The translations under genes were made by a program, and so were the position numbers. Below are positions 20,940 to 33,639 of a DNA stretch of 64,000 nucleotides, piece after piece. Source of the DNA: Sanguinoderma infundibulare (lineage: Eukaryota; Basidiomycota; Agaricomycetes; Polyporales; Polyporaceae). Position 1 is the stretch's first letter; each line of letters begins with the position of its first letter. Location: assembly GCA_032821775.1 (NCBI GenBank), contig JAVLRN010000004.1:310001-374000 (forward strand). The letters run 5' to 3'. The notes under the pieces were generated by a model. It made no database searches. It had not been told where the DNA came from and was given only the letters and a program-made list of their open reading frames with translations.

Positions 20940-23900
20940 CTGCGCGGGGCCGTGGTACGACGCGCTTGGCTAGGGCTGGGTCGCGTCAATCGGAATTGGG
21001 GGACGACGACGACCAGGGCGAGAGGCGGCCATCAAAGCATTGATTGATACCTCCGGGTGCACGGAGATACAGGAGGGGTTTCAGCGTGCTGATGGGGCGG
21101 AGGGACGGTGTACATGACGGGTTCGCAGTCGGCCGCGGTCACGACGAATTGCCAAAAACTGATTGATATGCTGTGCGTGATGGCGGTAAACCACTGGGAA
21201 CCATGCGTTCTGGAAAGTGGCAAGGGCGCTAACAATGAAATAACATACATCAAGGGTGGTGAGGAGAGTGGGAACGATCGGATATTCCGGACACAAATGA
21301 CAAACCAAGCCTTTGAGACATGCATGGTCACGCGTACATGCAGGAGAGGAGGAACGTACCTACATAGTATTACTCGCCAGAGACGCGCACGTGCCTGCAA
21401 GTGGTCACCGTTCGGCCGCTGAGGCACGATGATGAAATGTATGCCTCGCACGGGATCCGGGATCTGGAGCTTGAAGCGCATGGCCGCAAAAAGACAACCG
21501 ACCGCAACGCCTGCGATTTCCATGGTGATCCGGATGGGATCGAGGGGGACCCAGTGCTGTCACAGCAAACGGACTGCGCACCCTGGATAGCCAAGATTAC
21601 CGCCATCGTCCAGTGTTGTCGCTTGGCGAGTCGCTGCCGCTGAGCGAAGAAGGATGAAGAGGGATGTGCAGCACGACGTCAAGCATTCGGAATCGTGAGC
21701 TGGACACAGCCAGGGGATTGCCCAAGTAAGTTGGTCGAATTAAGGTGCCAGTGGAGAATGACTGCGATTTTGACCAAGTGCTGGTGGGCTTGGGCTGTGG
21801 AGGGAGGAGACACACGTCACCGCCATATGATCATGATGGGCGCAGCGACGCTGGCACGCTGCGGTCATTGATAGAAAACCGGCGCTGTAGGGATATTGAC
21901 GGATAAAAGTAAACAAACTGCAAAACTTACAGCTTAAAGCCTCTGCCTCACTCACCATATTGCATAACCCCAGGGTTGCAGCGCAAACGACGGGGGGGAA
22001 GAGGAGAAACGAGCTGATGCGCGTCTGTTTCACGTAGAGTCGCGCGTGCGTCACAATGTGACATGGAAGCACGTGGGCGTTCACCCCTGGGCGTCTGGAA
22101 GAGGCGTTGTTCCGGTTGAGGGCAGCGTGGACATCGCGCTTTGCCTTCTTCCCGCCGTCTCCGACGACGAGCTCGCCACCCTGGGCAACCACCGCCACTT
22201 CTACTCTCATCTTCTTACTCCCTGATACTTTAGTGCTTCCTGCCGACTTCGACGAGTTATCCAGCAACTACAACGCGCCGAGCGTTACACCGGAGGCGTC
22301 CTGAAAACACAGGGGGATCTCTCCGGGACGAGCACAGATTATTGGTGAGTTCTTCATCCTCACCTCGCCCGGCCTACTGTTTCTCTGCTCGATGTCCTTG
22401 GCGGCGCCCATTGCATCATGCGACCTGTGGCCGCGTTCGGTGCTGGGCAAGTCGAAACGTAAATGTGGTTCACGCCGCATCGATACCCCCGCATATAGTC
22501 GTCAGTTTTCCAACCCTACAGCGCGATCTTCTCTTTGAAGCACTCGCCCAGCCATCTGCGTCCAACACGGCGTTATCGAAGGCGTAACAACCAACGCTTC
22601 GCCCTTCCTCCCCGGTTCCGGTACCCTTTACCCACCTGACGGCAGCCGTGAAGACACTCTTCACGCAGGTCCTCCGGTGCCCAACTCATTTTCCTTCTTT
22701 GAACCTCACCGGCGGTTCAGCGAGACCAGCGTGCAAGATGTCATTCAGGGTCGCGGCCGAGGCGGCTCGGCTTCACTCGCCCGATGCTCGCCCTGATGCG
22801 TCTTACACCCTGTTTTTCTGCCTCCCTAGTGGCGGCATTGGTAGCATCCTTCCGGTTTCTGGCGCGATCACAGTACCGCCAGACCCATGCGCCCGCACAT
22901 ATGCGTCTATCTATCAAATTCGGCGGCTGCATTAACCTTAGCGAGGCGCAGGGCGGCCGGAACAAGATGGATCAGATGTTCGACCGTGCTTCGTCTATGC
23001 GTTGCGCTACGTGTCGGCGTGCAGGTGGATGGAGAGGTTCAGCGGGACGGTGCACGATCAAGTCCCAACTCGCGCGGTCGGATCGTGGATGGCACTGTCT
23101 GGATTCAACCTTGCTGCCTGACGCCGCCGAAGCCATGCATAAGCATCGGACACTGTCTTGTTCGATGTTGTGAAGGCTACGGCCTCATCCGCAAAGTTCG
23201 ACAACAGATCGGACAACCGGACTGCATATGGCATAGATCTCCACCGGGCTGGATGGTCCTGGCGGATATTCTGTTTTTCCTGTTCAGACGCCTGGTAGGG
23301 AATCTGCGGAGTTAGGTCTGCAAGACTCTATTAGTCAGAGCATGGACTCAGCGAGCGTACTGGAGCTTCGATGCTAGCCATGGCTATCATAACCATCAGG
23401 CACACGACGGTGTGCGGTTATACCTCTCTGTCAGCCGGCGAGGTTTACTGGAATCTACATCGTTCCGTGCTCGTCGCTCCGCAGTGCGGGACGCTTGCTG
23501 AGTGTGTTTGTCACGCCGTCCTCAGCACTGAGGTTGAGAATTGCTCACGAACGGGAGCGTTTGTACCTATCGCTCGCTCCCGGCCGTAGTGTCTCTTGGC
23601 AGGTGCTTGAGGAGGTGTCGGTTTCGCTTCGAACGCGATATTTCTTTTTTGCACCCGTTTCCCCTAGGCCGTTTGTCTTCGTCGGCCGCTCAAGAACCCC
23701 CAATCCAGACGCCTGTTTCATGAGATGGATGTCGTTTGGGCGGCGGCCGATTATGCCGACCCGTGTGCAAGACTGGCCGCCCTAGATGCACCATCTCTAC
23801 ATGATCCAGCCATCCTGCGCCGAAAGGCAGGGAGTTCCAGCGCTATGCGTTTTTGGACACAACCACTGCGAGCTGAAGGGCTGCAGTGTTTTACGTGTCG

Positions 23901-24386
23901 TTTGGACTGTAACCACGGCTGCCTTGGTGAATGCCAGCTGCTCAGCCTTAGCCATATATCCTCGTTCCTCGCCGGCGCCGAGCCAAACAGACGAAATTCA
24001 GTATGGCCCGCCAAGTGGATGCACCTCGGCAGGTGACCAGGGCACGGACCCAGTCAAGCCATTCCGCGCAGCGGATCACCAAGCTGAACTATCGCGGCAC
24101 ACTTTGCGGTAGCAGCTTGTGGCAGGTTGTCGGTGCCGTCGGGCGGAGTCCGTCATGATGCGCGCAGTGCTTGGCGGTTGGCATCTCTCCTCGGCGAAAT
24201 GTTCCAGTTCATTAGCCACGGGGTATATATGTGCTGGTTTTTGTCTGGCTGCTCGCTCTTCAACTTCTCGGTCGTCTCGTCTCCCCGCTGTTAACAATGT
24301 CTTCTCCCACTTTTCTCCTTCGTGCATCTTATGCTGAGATGATGTGTTTCCCTGACGGTGTTCACTGACGCACACGCCTCGCAGAA
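20940..24386. other. Long intergenic region without a recognised gene
   Basis: About 3.4 kb. Several open frames of 60-175 codons occur on both strands (for example 21740-22267 minus). None shows a known motif or consistent splice structure, and the longest has a low-complexity composition. A TATA-like word (GGGTATATATG, about 24219-24230) lies about 160 bp before the RBR start and may be its core promoter. A lineage-specific or noncoding gene here cannot be excluded. Confidence 0.45.
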
Positions 24387-27300
24387 ATGGATCGGCTTGT
24401 GATCAATGTCGACTCCCGAGACAACTCCCCAGTCCACGCCGGGCCGAGCGGTAACACACGGGCATCGAAGACCAGGGTGAAGTCCCAGCCCCAGCCACGC
24501 CCGCGCCCGAAGGCCAAGCGCGTAACCCCTCCCAGCGAGATCATCGAGTTGACGGACTCAGACTCGGGGGACGATAACGCTCACGCTGGGCCTTCTCAGC
24601 CAACCCGCGCTCAGCGACACCGTGCTTCGCGCCGCGCCGGCTCGTCGCAGGGCAAGGCGAAGAGGGCGGTGCTTCTTCCGCCCCCTCCTCCCCCTCCGCG
24701 GGTCGACGCGCAGGTAGCGCAGCCTGTATATCATCTGCCTTCGCCTCTTGGAAGGCAGCCGTTGTTCCTCCCGGACGTGTTTTATGATGGCCCGGCTCTG
24801 TTTGAGCCTCCAGGGCCGGCGGAGCCACCGCCGGCCCCTCCAGTTCCAGCACCAGCACCAGCGGTTGCATCCCCCCTCGCCCTAGCTCCACCTCCAGCGC
24901 CGGAGGTCGTACCAGCGCCGGCTGCCGCAGCTGAGGTTCCGCAAGCAGGTCCTCCGCCGCAAGAGGTTGGCGCTCCGCTCGTCGTCGAAGACGACGAGAT
25001 ACCCTTCGACATATACGTCGCGCAGGTGATAGAGATCATCCCCGACGTCTCGCCCGCGCACGTCTTCTCCCTGATAGAGCAGTACTACCCGAATCACCAG
25101 GACAAAGTCGTGGAGCATATCCTGCATACCCTGTTCGAGAACCCAGACTATCCGAAGGCGGAGGCGAAGGGGAAGGGTAAGCGGAAGAGGGAGGAGGAGG
25201 AGGAGCTGCAGCACCAGCAGCAGCGTGCCGTCAAGGTGAAGATCGACTATGGTAGCAAGAATCGGAAGAGGGAGGTAGGGGACCGGTATGACGATCTTGC
25301 TATTGTACGTCCACCACGTCTACTGCTCCGCTGGCGAACCTTGCTGACTGAGATTTTGCGCAGGGACAACTTACCACGGAGTTCGTGATGATACCCTCGG
25401 CACACATACACAACGTGTTCAAAGAGAACAACCGGCTGTACGCGCCCACGTACCTGGCGCTCCGGGAGCAGCAGCAGCGCGTGCCGCGCCCGTTCGAGGC
25501 CATGTCGCGCCCGCGGAAGAGCAATGGCAAGCGCGTGCAGAAGCACGACGAGGAGCTGGACCGGGAGATAGCGTGGGTGAGGACAAGGCTGGAGGAGGAG
25601 GAAATGGAGCGGGCGAAGGGGGTTGAGGAGGAGGCGCGGATGCAGGAGGAGGGCGGGGGAATCGAGTGCGGGTGTTGTTTTTGCGAGTATCCGTTCGTGA
25701 GTGGTCGTTCTTTTGTGTTGTGTATATGCAGCTCTTACACACTTCCTGGCCCCTCCTCCGGCTCGCCTTTCGGATGACATGGCACACAGGACAAGATGGT
25801 GCAGTGCCCGGAGGCGCACCTGTTCTGCACGGAGTGCATGATGACGTACGCGGAGACGAAGCTGGGGGAGCACGACGCGCGGATCGTGTGTATGGACCAG
25901 TCGGGGTGCAAGCTCGCGTTCCCCGAGTCGGAGCTGCGGCGGTTCCTGACGCCGAAGCTGCTGGAGCTGTACGAGCGCGTGAAGCAGCGGAAGGAGATCG
26001 AGGCGGCGGGGCTGGAGGGCCTGGAGGAGTGTCCGTTCTGCGAGTACAAGGTCGTGATTGAGAACGAGCAGGAGCGGCTGTTCAGGTGCGAGAACGAGGG
26101 CTGTGGGGCTGTGACGTGCAGGGCGTGCAAGAAGCCGGTGAGTTTGTCGCTGGTCTGTTCTGTTTGTCGTTGGTCTGTTCTGTTCTGTTGTTTTTCCTGC
26201 CATCTGTACATGGCACGTTCGTTCTGTTTTCTCCCTCCATCTATTGCCTATCATCGACCATGCCTCATGTCTATCGTTCCTACTCCCTTGTCCTGTCACA
26301 CGTGGGCGTGGGTTGTCTTTCGCGGCATGGGCTCCGCGATGGCCCATCTGCGAAACTTGATCTTTATTTTCTTCGTTCGTTAGCTAGTCCATTCATCTGT
26401 CGGTGCGCACTTGTCGCCTTCCCCGCTCTGCGTCCATCTCCCGATGCGCGACGTCCCGTCGCTCGAGTTCTTGCGTGGAAGGTTGGCGCGATGCTGACGG
26501 TATCTTCCCGCCCCGCCTCCGCTGATGCTACAGGACCACCTTCCGAAGAGCTGTCAAGGTGCGTTAGCTGTTGGAAAAGCCTTTATGCCGTCGGGCGGTG
26601 CGTTTTGCGTTTGCTGACGGGGCTCGTTTGATCCGCCGGCATTGTAGAAGTCGAAGATGACAAGAAGCTCGACGTACGGCACGCTATCGAGGAAGCTATG
26701 AGTGCGTGACCGCCGTTCCATGTTTCCTGTCTTTGCTTTCTCGTGACTGACGACCGTGTGGCGCTTTAACTTTTCAGCGCGCGCTCTCATGCGGAACTGC
26801 CCCAAGTGCCAGAAAGGTGCGTGGCCGTCTCTGTTCGACGGAGACGTCTGAGGAATAAACGACATGTTCGCAATGGTGCTCGGTGCTTGCTTTTGCGCGC
26901 AGCGTTTATCAAGGAAATGGGGGTGCGTGTTCTGGCCATGTCTCGAGCGCTTTGGACTTCGAAACTAACCCTTCTGCCCGTGGCGCTCTCCGCGTGCAGT
27001 GCAACAAGATGACGTGTCCGAACTGTGGCACGCTTTCGTGCTACATTTGCCGCAAGGTTATCCACGGTTACGACCACTTCAACCAAGTGAGTAACCATGG
27101 CGCAGACAAGCCAAGCGCGCGAACGGGATGTTGACAGCTTGGTTTCCAGCAACCTCCGTACACTCAGAAGGCGGATCCGAATAAATGTGCGCTCTGGGAC
27201 ACGGCGGGTGTAGAGGGCCGTCATAGCGACGAGGTGCGCGTTCTGCCGTTATGCCAATCCCTGTCGCGAAGCTCATGGGCTGAGCTGCTGCGCGAAGGTG

Positions 27301-27777
27301 ACTGCAGCCGCCAAGAAGGCGATGGAGGAGTACAGGCGAGCGCATCCTGAAATGGACGCGAAAGATCTCCATGTCGACCTCCCGCCGCCACCGCCGGCCC
27401 CCGGTCCTTCGCGAGGTTTGCCGCACGTTCATGTGCCTGCTGGTCGCCCTCCTGGAATCCCATATGTTCATATTCAGCATCTTCAGCATCAGCAAGCTCT
27501 CCAAGCGGCACGTCACCAAGTCATCGCGCGGCAGAACGCGCAGCTGGACGTCCTGCACGTGCACCACCATCCTCAGCCGCTTCACCACCCGCAGATTGGG
27601 GCCGCACCTGTGTTCAACTTCCAGGTACACATCAATCACAACCAACCACAAGCTGGGCCGGCGTATCCGCAGCCCGCCCTCGCAGTCGCCGCCGCCGCAC
27701 CTGCGCCCATCCCGGCGGCAGTCGCCCCTGTTCGCGCCCGGGTGCGACGGTCTACTCGCACTCGCGCGCGGAGATGA
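24387..27777 (+). CDS. RBR E3 ubiquitin ligase, RNF216/TRIAD3-like
   Basis: Ten exons (24387-25304, 25364-25696, 25790-26137, 26534-26558, 26648-26701, 26778-26816, 26903-26922, 27000-27086, 27150-27233, 27298-27777) give about 795 residues. An N-terminal low-complexity part contains a SUMO-interaction-like motif (EIIELTDSDSGDD, residues about 51-63) and Pro/Ala runs. A CUE/UBA-like helical segment follows at about 208-255 (VIEIIPDVSPAHVFSLIEQY). RING1 begins ECGCCFCEYPF, then CPEAHLFCTEC; the IBR holds ECPFCEYKV and CRACKKP; the RING2/Rcat reads NCPKCQKAFIKEMGCNKMTC, whose GC cysteine matches the catalytic thioester cysteine of RBR ligases. The family transfers ubiquitin from E2 through that cysteine. 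The C terminus is His/Pro/Gln-rich and basic. The 396-nt intron 3 is unusually long for this gene. Confidence 0.9.
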
Positions 27778-29386
27778 ACCTGGCTTTTTTTCGAGGTGTG
27801 TGTCGCAGTGTGTGTGTGGCACCTTGATTCGCGAGCATCTCGCGATCATGACCGTGGTTTTACGGTGCTTCCGTCGCCGAGGTCGATATCGACGCCTCAT
27901 CCTTATCCGGTAATCTGGGCAACGACAACGTCGTCTCCATTGGAGATGCTGTACAACGGCGCCACCTGTATCCAAATATCCAACAGTGATTTGCATTGTA
28001 CTTGTCTTCTTTGTTGGCTCTCGGTGTGTTTCTTTTCTATCTCAGCCACGTTCCTCTGTTCCTCGGGCTTGAATGTGCGGTGTGAGCATGTGATGCCTCA
28101 CACTGCTATCTGTGATTCAGTATTTGTGTTCCCCGATCACGACGTACGTTCTTATCATGGCCGATGCGGCGTTGGACGGGGTGGTGTTGTTATCGCTGAG
28201 GCGTGTGTACGGTTTGGTGGACTTGGCTCACAATATCCGTGCGCGCAGCGCAGCCAAGCCCATGAATATGCGACGCCAAGTCAGGCAGATGTGGTTCTCG
28301 TGAAGAACGTCGTCATCGTCTATACAGCGCGGCAGGCGATGCTAGGCGATGGGTCACTTAGTCGAGGGTAAATTGAAACACGCCCGAGTCGTAATTGGCC
28401 GCGCCCCGCCTCGGTTGTCGGGTTTTATATTGATGCTGCGGTCCGTGGCGACGTAGCTGGCGACGTTGTCTTCCAAGAGACTCCATTGACGGAGGGCGCG
28501 CCCGTCGTCGGTCTTAAGGACAAAAGGTTAGATGACCATCACCGTTTGCTTGTCCGCAGCAGAAAGGACGACATAGGAAAGGATCGTGGGCGAGGAGGCG
28601 GGAAAACCGGTTTTGATCGAGGCGAATGTTTGCTGCATATGGCAGGCGAGCGGGATCAACCATCAGGCGGTGTACTGCCACCCAATTTTCGATCCCGAAA
28701 CGGATCTGTGTGTTTATCTCGTGTGCTTGGCACGTAGCCCGTCCACCCCATTCCCTCCCGCAAGTGGTCCCCGCCGAGGGCCTGTCACCGCGTCTTTGAC
28801 AGCGCACGTCAGGACGCAGACTGCGCATGTACAATTTGCGCAGCTTCATTCTCAACTGGCATACGAGAGGCGGCGACGAAACGAGTCCTCGAAGCGCAGC
28901 TCCGTTGTATCAACCTCACGGCCAAAGCGTTGTCTCAGATACGGTGTCTCTGGTGCGTTCATATTCAATAACCTTCCTTGGCTCTCGGTCCCCATTGGAC
29001 AATCTAGGTCTTGGCGCGACCTCGCACCGCCCCCCACTCCAGAATCAACAAAGCCCTTTGGTCCCCGAATCGTTGAATATGTGCTAGCCAATCGCTTTCC
29101 ACGGTGGCCCGTCCAGTGTCGCTTACATATATCTGGGAAGGGCGAGAAGCGAGCCGCGCCTCGAGCACGCTGAGCGTCTCCGCCCCCGCCTGGTGCTTGT
29201 TTCTCGTCTTTAGTGCCTTCAGTCTGGCCTTGGCTCGTCGCATCTTGATCTGCATGCCATTACGCGTCATTCATTCATTCAGTATCCTCGCTCTCGTATA
29301 ATTCGCCGTCGATTCCGTCTGCTCTCTCCTCGCCTGCTACCTGTTCTACAGCTTACCACTAGTCGCCCTCCGTCCGGTTCGACACC
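27778..29386. other. Intergenic, no gene recognised
   Basis: About 1.6 kb between the RBR and TDT genes. Open frames such as 28586-29173 (plus) lack motifs and supported introns. It probably contains the 3' end of the RBR gene and the promoter of the transporter. Confidence 0.45.
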
Positions 29387-31510
29387 ATGGAGTCCCACCA
29401 AAACAACAGCACTGTGCTTTCCGTGCGTTTTGACCAACCGCTTCCGTCCGTGCTAACGGAGGAGCCGCAGAAGGTCAGCTCCCTAGCTCGGCGCATTCAT
29501 GGCTGGAGCTGGCAAGCGGTGAGTCCTTTCTTCTTCTTCTTCCGCATGGCGAGCCGCATGGGATTTACGATACCATCGCGCAGTTCCCGATCGGCATGGG
29601 CACCGGCGCGGTCTACGTCACGCTCTCCGGGCTGAAGGAGCATGCGGGAGTGTTGACCAACGTCGAGACGTTCTTCTACTTCCTGAACATGGCTCTTTTC
29701 CTCCTGAACGTCACCACCTTGGCCATCCAGCTCGCCTGTGAGTGGCGCTTCCGTGCGCGCTTCTTCTGCGAGACATGCATTGCTCATGTTGAGTGCGCAA
29801 GTGTATCCGAGGCAGTCCCTCCGCCTTGTGAAAGACCCCGTCAAGGGCATCTTCGTGCCCTTGGTCGTTCTGTCTTTCGCGACCATCATCATCGGGACGA
29901 TCAAGTATGCGGTCCCGACCGGCCACGTGAGCCCGGAGTTCATTTACTCCCTGTTCTGGTATGTTTTACTTGATCTTCTAGAGGTACGGACCGTGATTTG
30001 ACTCTGAATACACCCAGGGTTTACGTGGTGTTCGCCTGCCTCGTCTGCTTCCCAATGCTCATGGTCTGGTTCAATAACCCACACGATCTGACGACATTCA
30101 CCCCTGCCTGGGCGTTCCTGGTACGTCTTACGCATCACTTGGTCATCAGCGGTGACTTGAAGATCTCCGATATTGACCGTGTCTTTATATGGTGCCACAG
30201 GTCTTCCCGATGGTAAGCGACACGCATCCCGTGTGGTATCGGAGCGCGATGCTGAAGAGAGAGGGATGGAATAGATGCTCGTTGGCGTGATCGCGTTCAA
30301 CGTGCTGGACGTTATCCCGTCGACGGAGCAGCGCGCCATCGGCGTCTTGCTCACAGGCTACGTCTTCCAAGGTCGGTTTACATACTTGGTCGAAGTTCTC
30401 GGAGCGCATACGCTGAGCGGCACCCGCACCACAGGGCTCGGCTTCTTCATGACCTTTTTCTATATTTGCATCTACATCATCCGGTGAGTTCTACCCCCCG
30501 GAAGGCGCCTGCACTTGCATGCGGAGAAGCGCCGATCCTAAAATGACGTCTTCGCATTGGAAATAGGATCATGACCGTGAGTGACAGTCTCTTCTGACGC
30601 CCGCCCGAATATATTCGAGTAACGCCGTCGATTCCGGTGCAGACGGGGTTCCTAGACGGCCACCAGGCAAACGGTGCTTTCGTCGCCGTCGGTCCCCCGG
30701 GATTCACGGCCCTCGCGCTCATCAAGCTGGGCCAGAAGGCACAGGAGATGTAAGTACGGTCGCGCATATCACCCGTTCTGGCGAGTTCTGAGAGATGCAT
30801 TGGCTGGCATTGCCCGGGACACCGGACTTTGCGCGATTGCTTGACGCCCGCTGCAGTCTGCCGGCGCACGATCTCGTGAGCTCGAGTGCGGGGGAGATCT
30901 GGTTCGCGGCGTCTGTTTTGTCAGGCCTGCTGCTCTTCGGTCTCGCCCTGTTCCTATTCTTCTTCGGGCTTCTGCCTTATTGGTTCAAAGTCCACAAGCA
31001 CCTGCATGAGATCCTTGGATGTGAGTCGCGCGATCTAACTATACGCAACCTTGCCAAACGCCGAGTGCTGATGCCACTTTGTTTCGCTTGCAGGCTGGGC
31101 GTTGACCTTCCCGAACGGTACGTGCTCGCCCATTGCTCTTTGCATCCCATCCAATCTATCACTGCTAACCGAGCGTGTTCGCTGCTCGCTGTAATGCAGT
31201 CGGGTGGATCTCGACGGTGCGCGTGCTGGGGGATATCTTCGGCCTCCAGGGCTTCTTCGTCTGGCACCTCGTCATGACCGTCCTCATGTGCGCGGTCTGG
31301 CTGATCTTGTTCGGGCTCACCGTCTGGGCGTTCGTCAAAGGCAAGATATTCATGGCCAAGGCCGAGGACGTCATAAAGGACTCGATCGATCACCGCGAGT
31401 TCAAGATGGTGTCCCCCACGGTTGGCGCTATGTCAATGTCATCCGGCCGTCCGTCCATGAACGAGGCGTACGCGAAGGAAGCACAGGGAGCCCACGGCGG
31501 GCAGGTGTAA
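29387..31510 (+). CDS. TDT-family (SLAC1/Mae1/Ssu1-like) anion or dicarboxylate transporter
   Basis: Twelve exons (29387-29518, 29584-29737, 29802-29958, 30018-30120, 30201-30212, 30275-30371, 30435-30483, 30567-30576, 30643-30749, 30857-31020, 31094-31117, 31200-31510) join in frame to 439 residues. After a soluble N terminus there are about ten hydrophobic segments. The first has FPIGMGTGAVYVTLSGL, the GMGTGA hallmark of the tellurite-resistance/dicarboxylate transporter superfamily, and later ones include LTTGYVFQGLGFFMTFFY-like and FVAVGPPGFTALALI segments. Relatives export sulfite (Ssu1), import malate (Mae1) or pass anions (SLAC1), all at the plasma membrane. Substrate choice cannot be read here. 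The C-terminal tail is hydrophilic and Ser/Met-rich. Two exons are only 12 and 10 nt long, which gene finders are likely to miss. Confidence 0.88.
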
Positions 31511-33639
31511 TTTCCGACGGACGCCAGCATCGCTCGGGCGTGTGCCTAGCTTCTCCCGCCGCCACCCGCCCTACGCCAGGCTTCTGCACGCGCGCTCGCT
31601 CGCTCGTGTGGAGTTTGTGGTGCGGAGAGCTGCAGGGCCACCGAGCGTCGTCTCGTATGCGGGAGGACCCTGGCTTGGGGGCTTCCAGCTGATTGATTGC
31701 GACCGAGCGCGGGAGTGCTGGGCGCGCAGGGAACCATCCGCGCGGCGCCGGCGGTGCAATTTTCTGAGTGGGTTCGTGATTTAGGATTTGGATTGATGGA
31801 CGATTCGGATAGTGCTGTACATACATAGGGCGGAACGGACGCTCGGACGATTGTCGTTTTTTTGCTGATAGAGTTTGGCTGCGCGCACGGACACATGCAT
31901 TGGACTTTACTCGATCGGGACCAGTCGATGACCTAGTTGCTTCAACTTGGTTCTGGACGAACATTCTTTGCTCTACATATATACATACGTTTGTCGTACT
32001 TACGTCGTGCGTCGTACATAGATCCTCAGCGACGATATGAACACTACCTTACTGGACGTGCCCGGCGTGCGCTCGGTTCGAATCGTACTTGTGCCAGCGC
32101 CGAGCAGCGATACCCCTTGCCGCGGAGTCGGCCATATGAGCAGATGGAAGTTTTTGGCGAGGAGCGCGACTTCGCGAAGGCGTCTGCCCGCCTTCTCTGC
32201 AGGATCTTGTGGTTCGCGCGACACGCCGCGGAGTGCTAGAAGCGGGGCCTGCGGAGGAGGGAATCGTCCGCGAAGCCAGGAGCTGTGGTCATTGCCCGGG
32301 GTGGACCTGGGGCCTCGCGCAATTCAAGCCAGTGGGCACAGCTTGATCGGACGAAAATCAGTGAGGCGCGCACGGAGCGCCCCCGCTGTGGTCCAGGTTG
32401 CCGAATCTGGCGCACCGCAGGTGCGAATCCCCCGAGAGGCACAGTTACATTCCCGGCGCCCTCGTGCTCGCCTGTCGAGGACGAGTTGCACATTGCACTT
32501 TGCAGCGAGAAGCGTACGGGCGACGCGAGAGCATCGGGAGGGCAGACGCCGCACCGACGCTGCGTGCAATTCGCCGATGATGGGCGATCCTCTCTGTCAA
32601 CCCTACTGGGCTACGAGGGCGTCCATGCGCGAGCTCGTCCGAGATCCAGCGGTGGGTTGGAGATGGAGCGGGGAAGCGACTCGGGAGCCGTGGTGAGTGC
32701 AGAAATTGTGTTTTGTCAAACTCCATCGACCATTGAAGGCTGACGCGCGAAACATGTTCTGGGACAAACAGGGGACAAAGCTGAGAGAAACGATCATCAT
32801 GATGTGGCCTGAGCCTGCATCGGCCCAGCTTGAGGCGTGATTTACATGGAGCGGCGCAACCGTCGAGTGGGTGCTCGTGCTCGTGCTCGGCAGACGGTGG
32901 GAGCTGCCAGTGGCCAGCTTACGGCTCGACGGCCGCGAACTCTCGCTGGCTTCGGGAGCGCCCGCCTCGGAGTGGCAGGCGGATGGGAAGCGCCACGCCT
33001 GGCGTGGCAGCTCTGCACTGTAAGCCTGATTGCCCAAACCTGGTCCGCTCCCGGCACATGGACCCAGCTCGACGGTTCGACGTTGGACGCCAGCTCAGGG
33101 TGCGAGTTCCATTGTCGGCCGCCCTCCGACGCCTTCACAGCTCTCCGGCAATAGCCCAGCCCAACGTCATGCCCCCTTCTCCCCATGGCCCCTACCTCCC
33201 GCACATGGCAGCCGCTTCTGCCGTCCCCACGGATCACTTTGATGCTCGGAACTCAAAATGCTCAATCTCAGAAACTGCTTTTTTTCATTTCCCTTGCAGT
33301 GCTTCCATTGCTCTCCGCCGTCATTCGACACCGTCCCGGGGCAAGGGCGACTGTGTTCATCTTCATCTGGTATCTCCGAATCTTGCCCTCGTCTTCCTCC
33401 TGGGAGCCGTGACTGACGCAAGTGGACAGGTGCATCGATGGTCCACAATGCCGTACTCTTGCAGACAACCGGTCCTCGGGAAGAAGACGCCCATAATCTG
33501 TTCAAAATGTCGCAGCTCGCCTGCACTGTTCCTCATCACTCATTCCTCCCCTCAGATAGCCCTCCCCGATCCGCTCCTCCTTTGGAGTAGTCACCGTCGT
33601 CGCCCTCACCCCCTCTAGTAGTCGTCCAGCCTCGACACC
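31511..33639. other. Long intergenic region, no gene recognised
   Basis: About 2.1 kb with open frames on both strands (for example 32037-32696 and 32830-33618) that are GC-rich and lack recognisable motifs or coherent splice sites. It likely holds regulatory sequence of the TEA-domain gene, since fungal developmental regulators often have long upstream regions. Confidence 0.45.

Noticed and set aside
21740..22267. 175-codon minus-strand open frame in the 3.4-kb spacer
   Set aside because: The N-terminal part looks somewhat protein-like, but the frame passes into biased sequence with no motif or consistent splicing; not enough to call a gene.
25247..26347. Long minus-strand open frame (366 codons) over the RBR gene
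   Set aside because: It lies antisense to well-supported RBR exons and is Arg/Leu/His-rich, as expected from GC-rich codon mirroring.
32070..32430. T-loop-like words (GGTTCGAATC, GGTGCGAATCCC) suggesting a tRNA
   Set aside because: No matching acceptor stem, D-loop or anticodon stem could be folded around either word.
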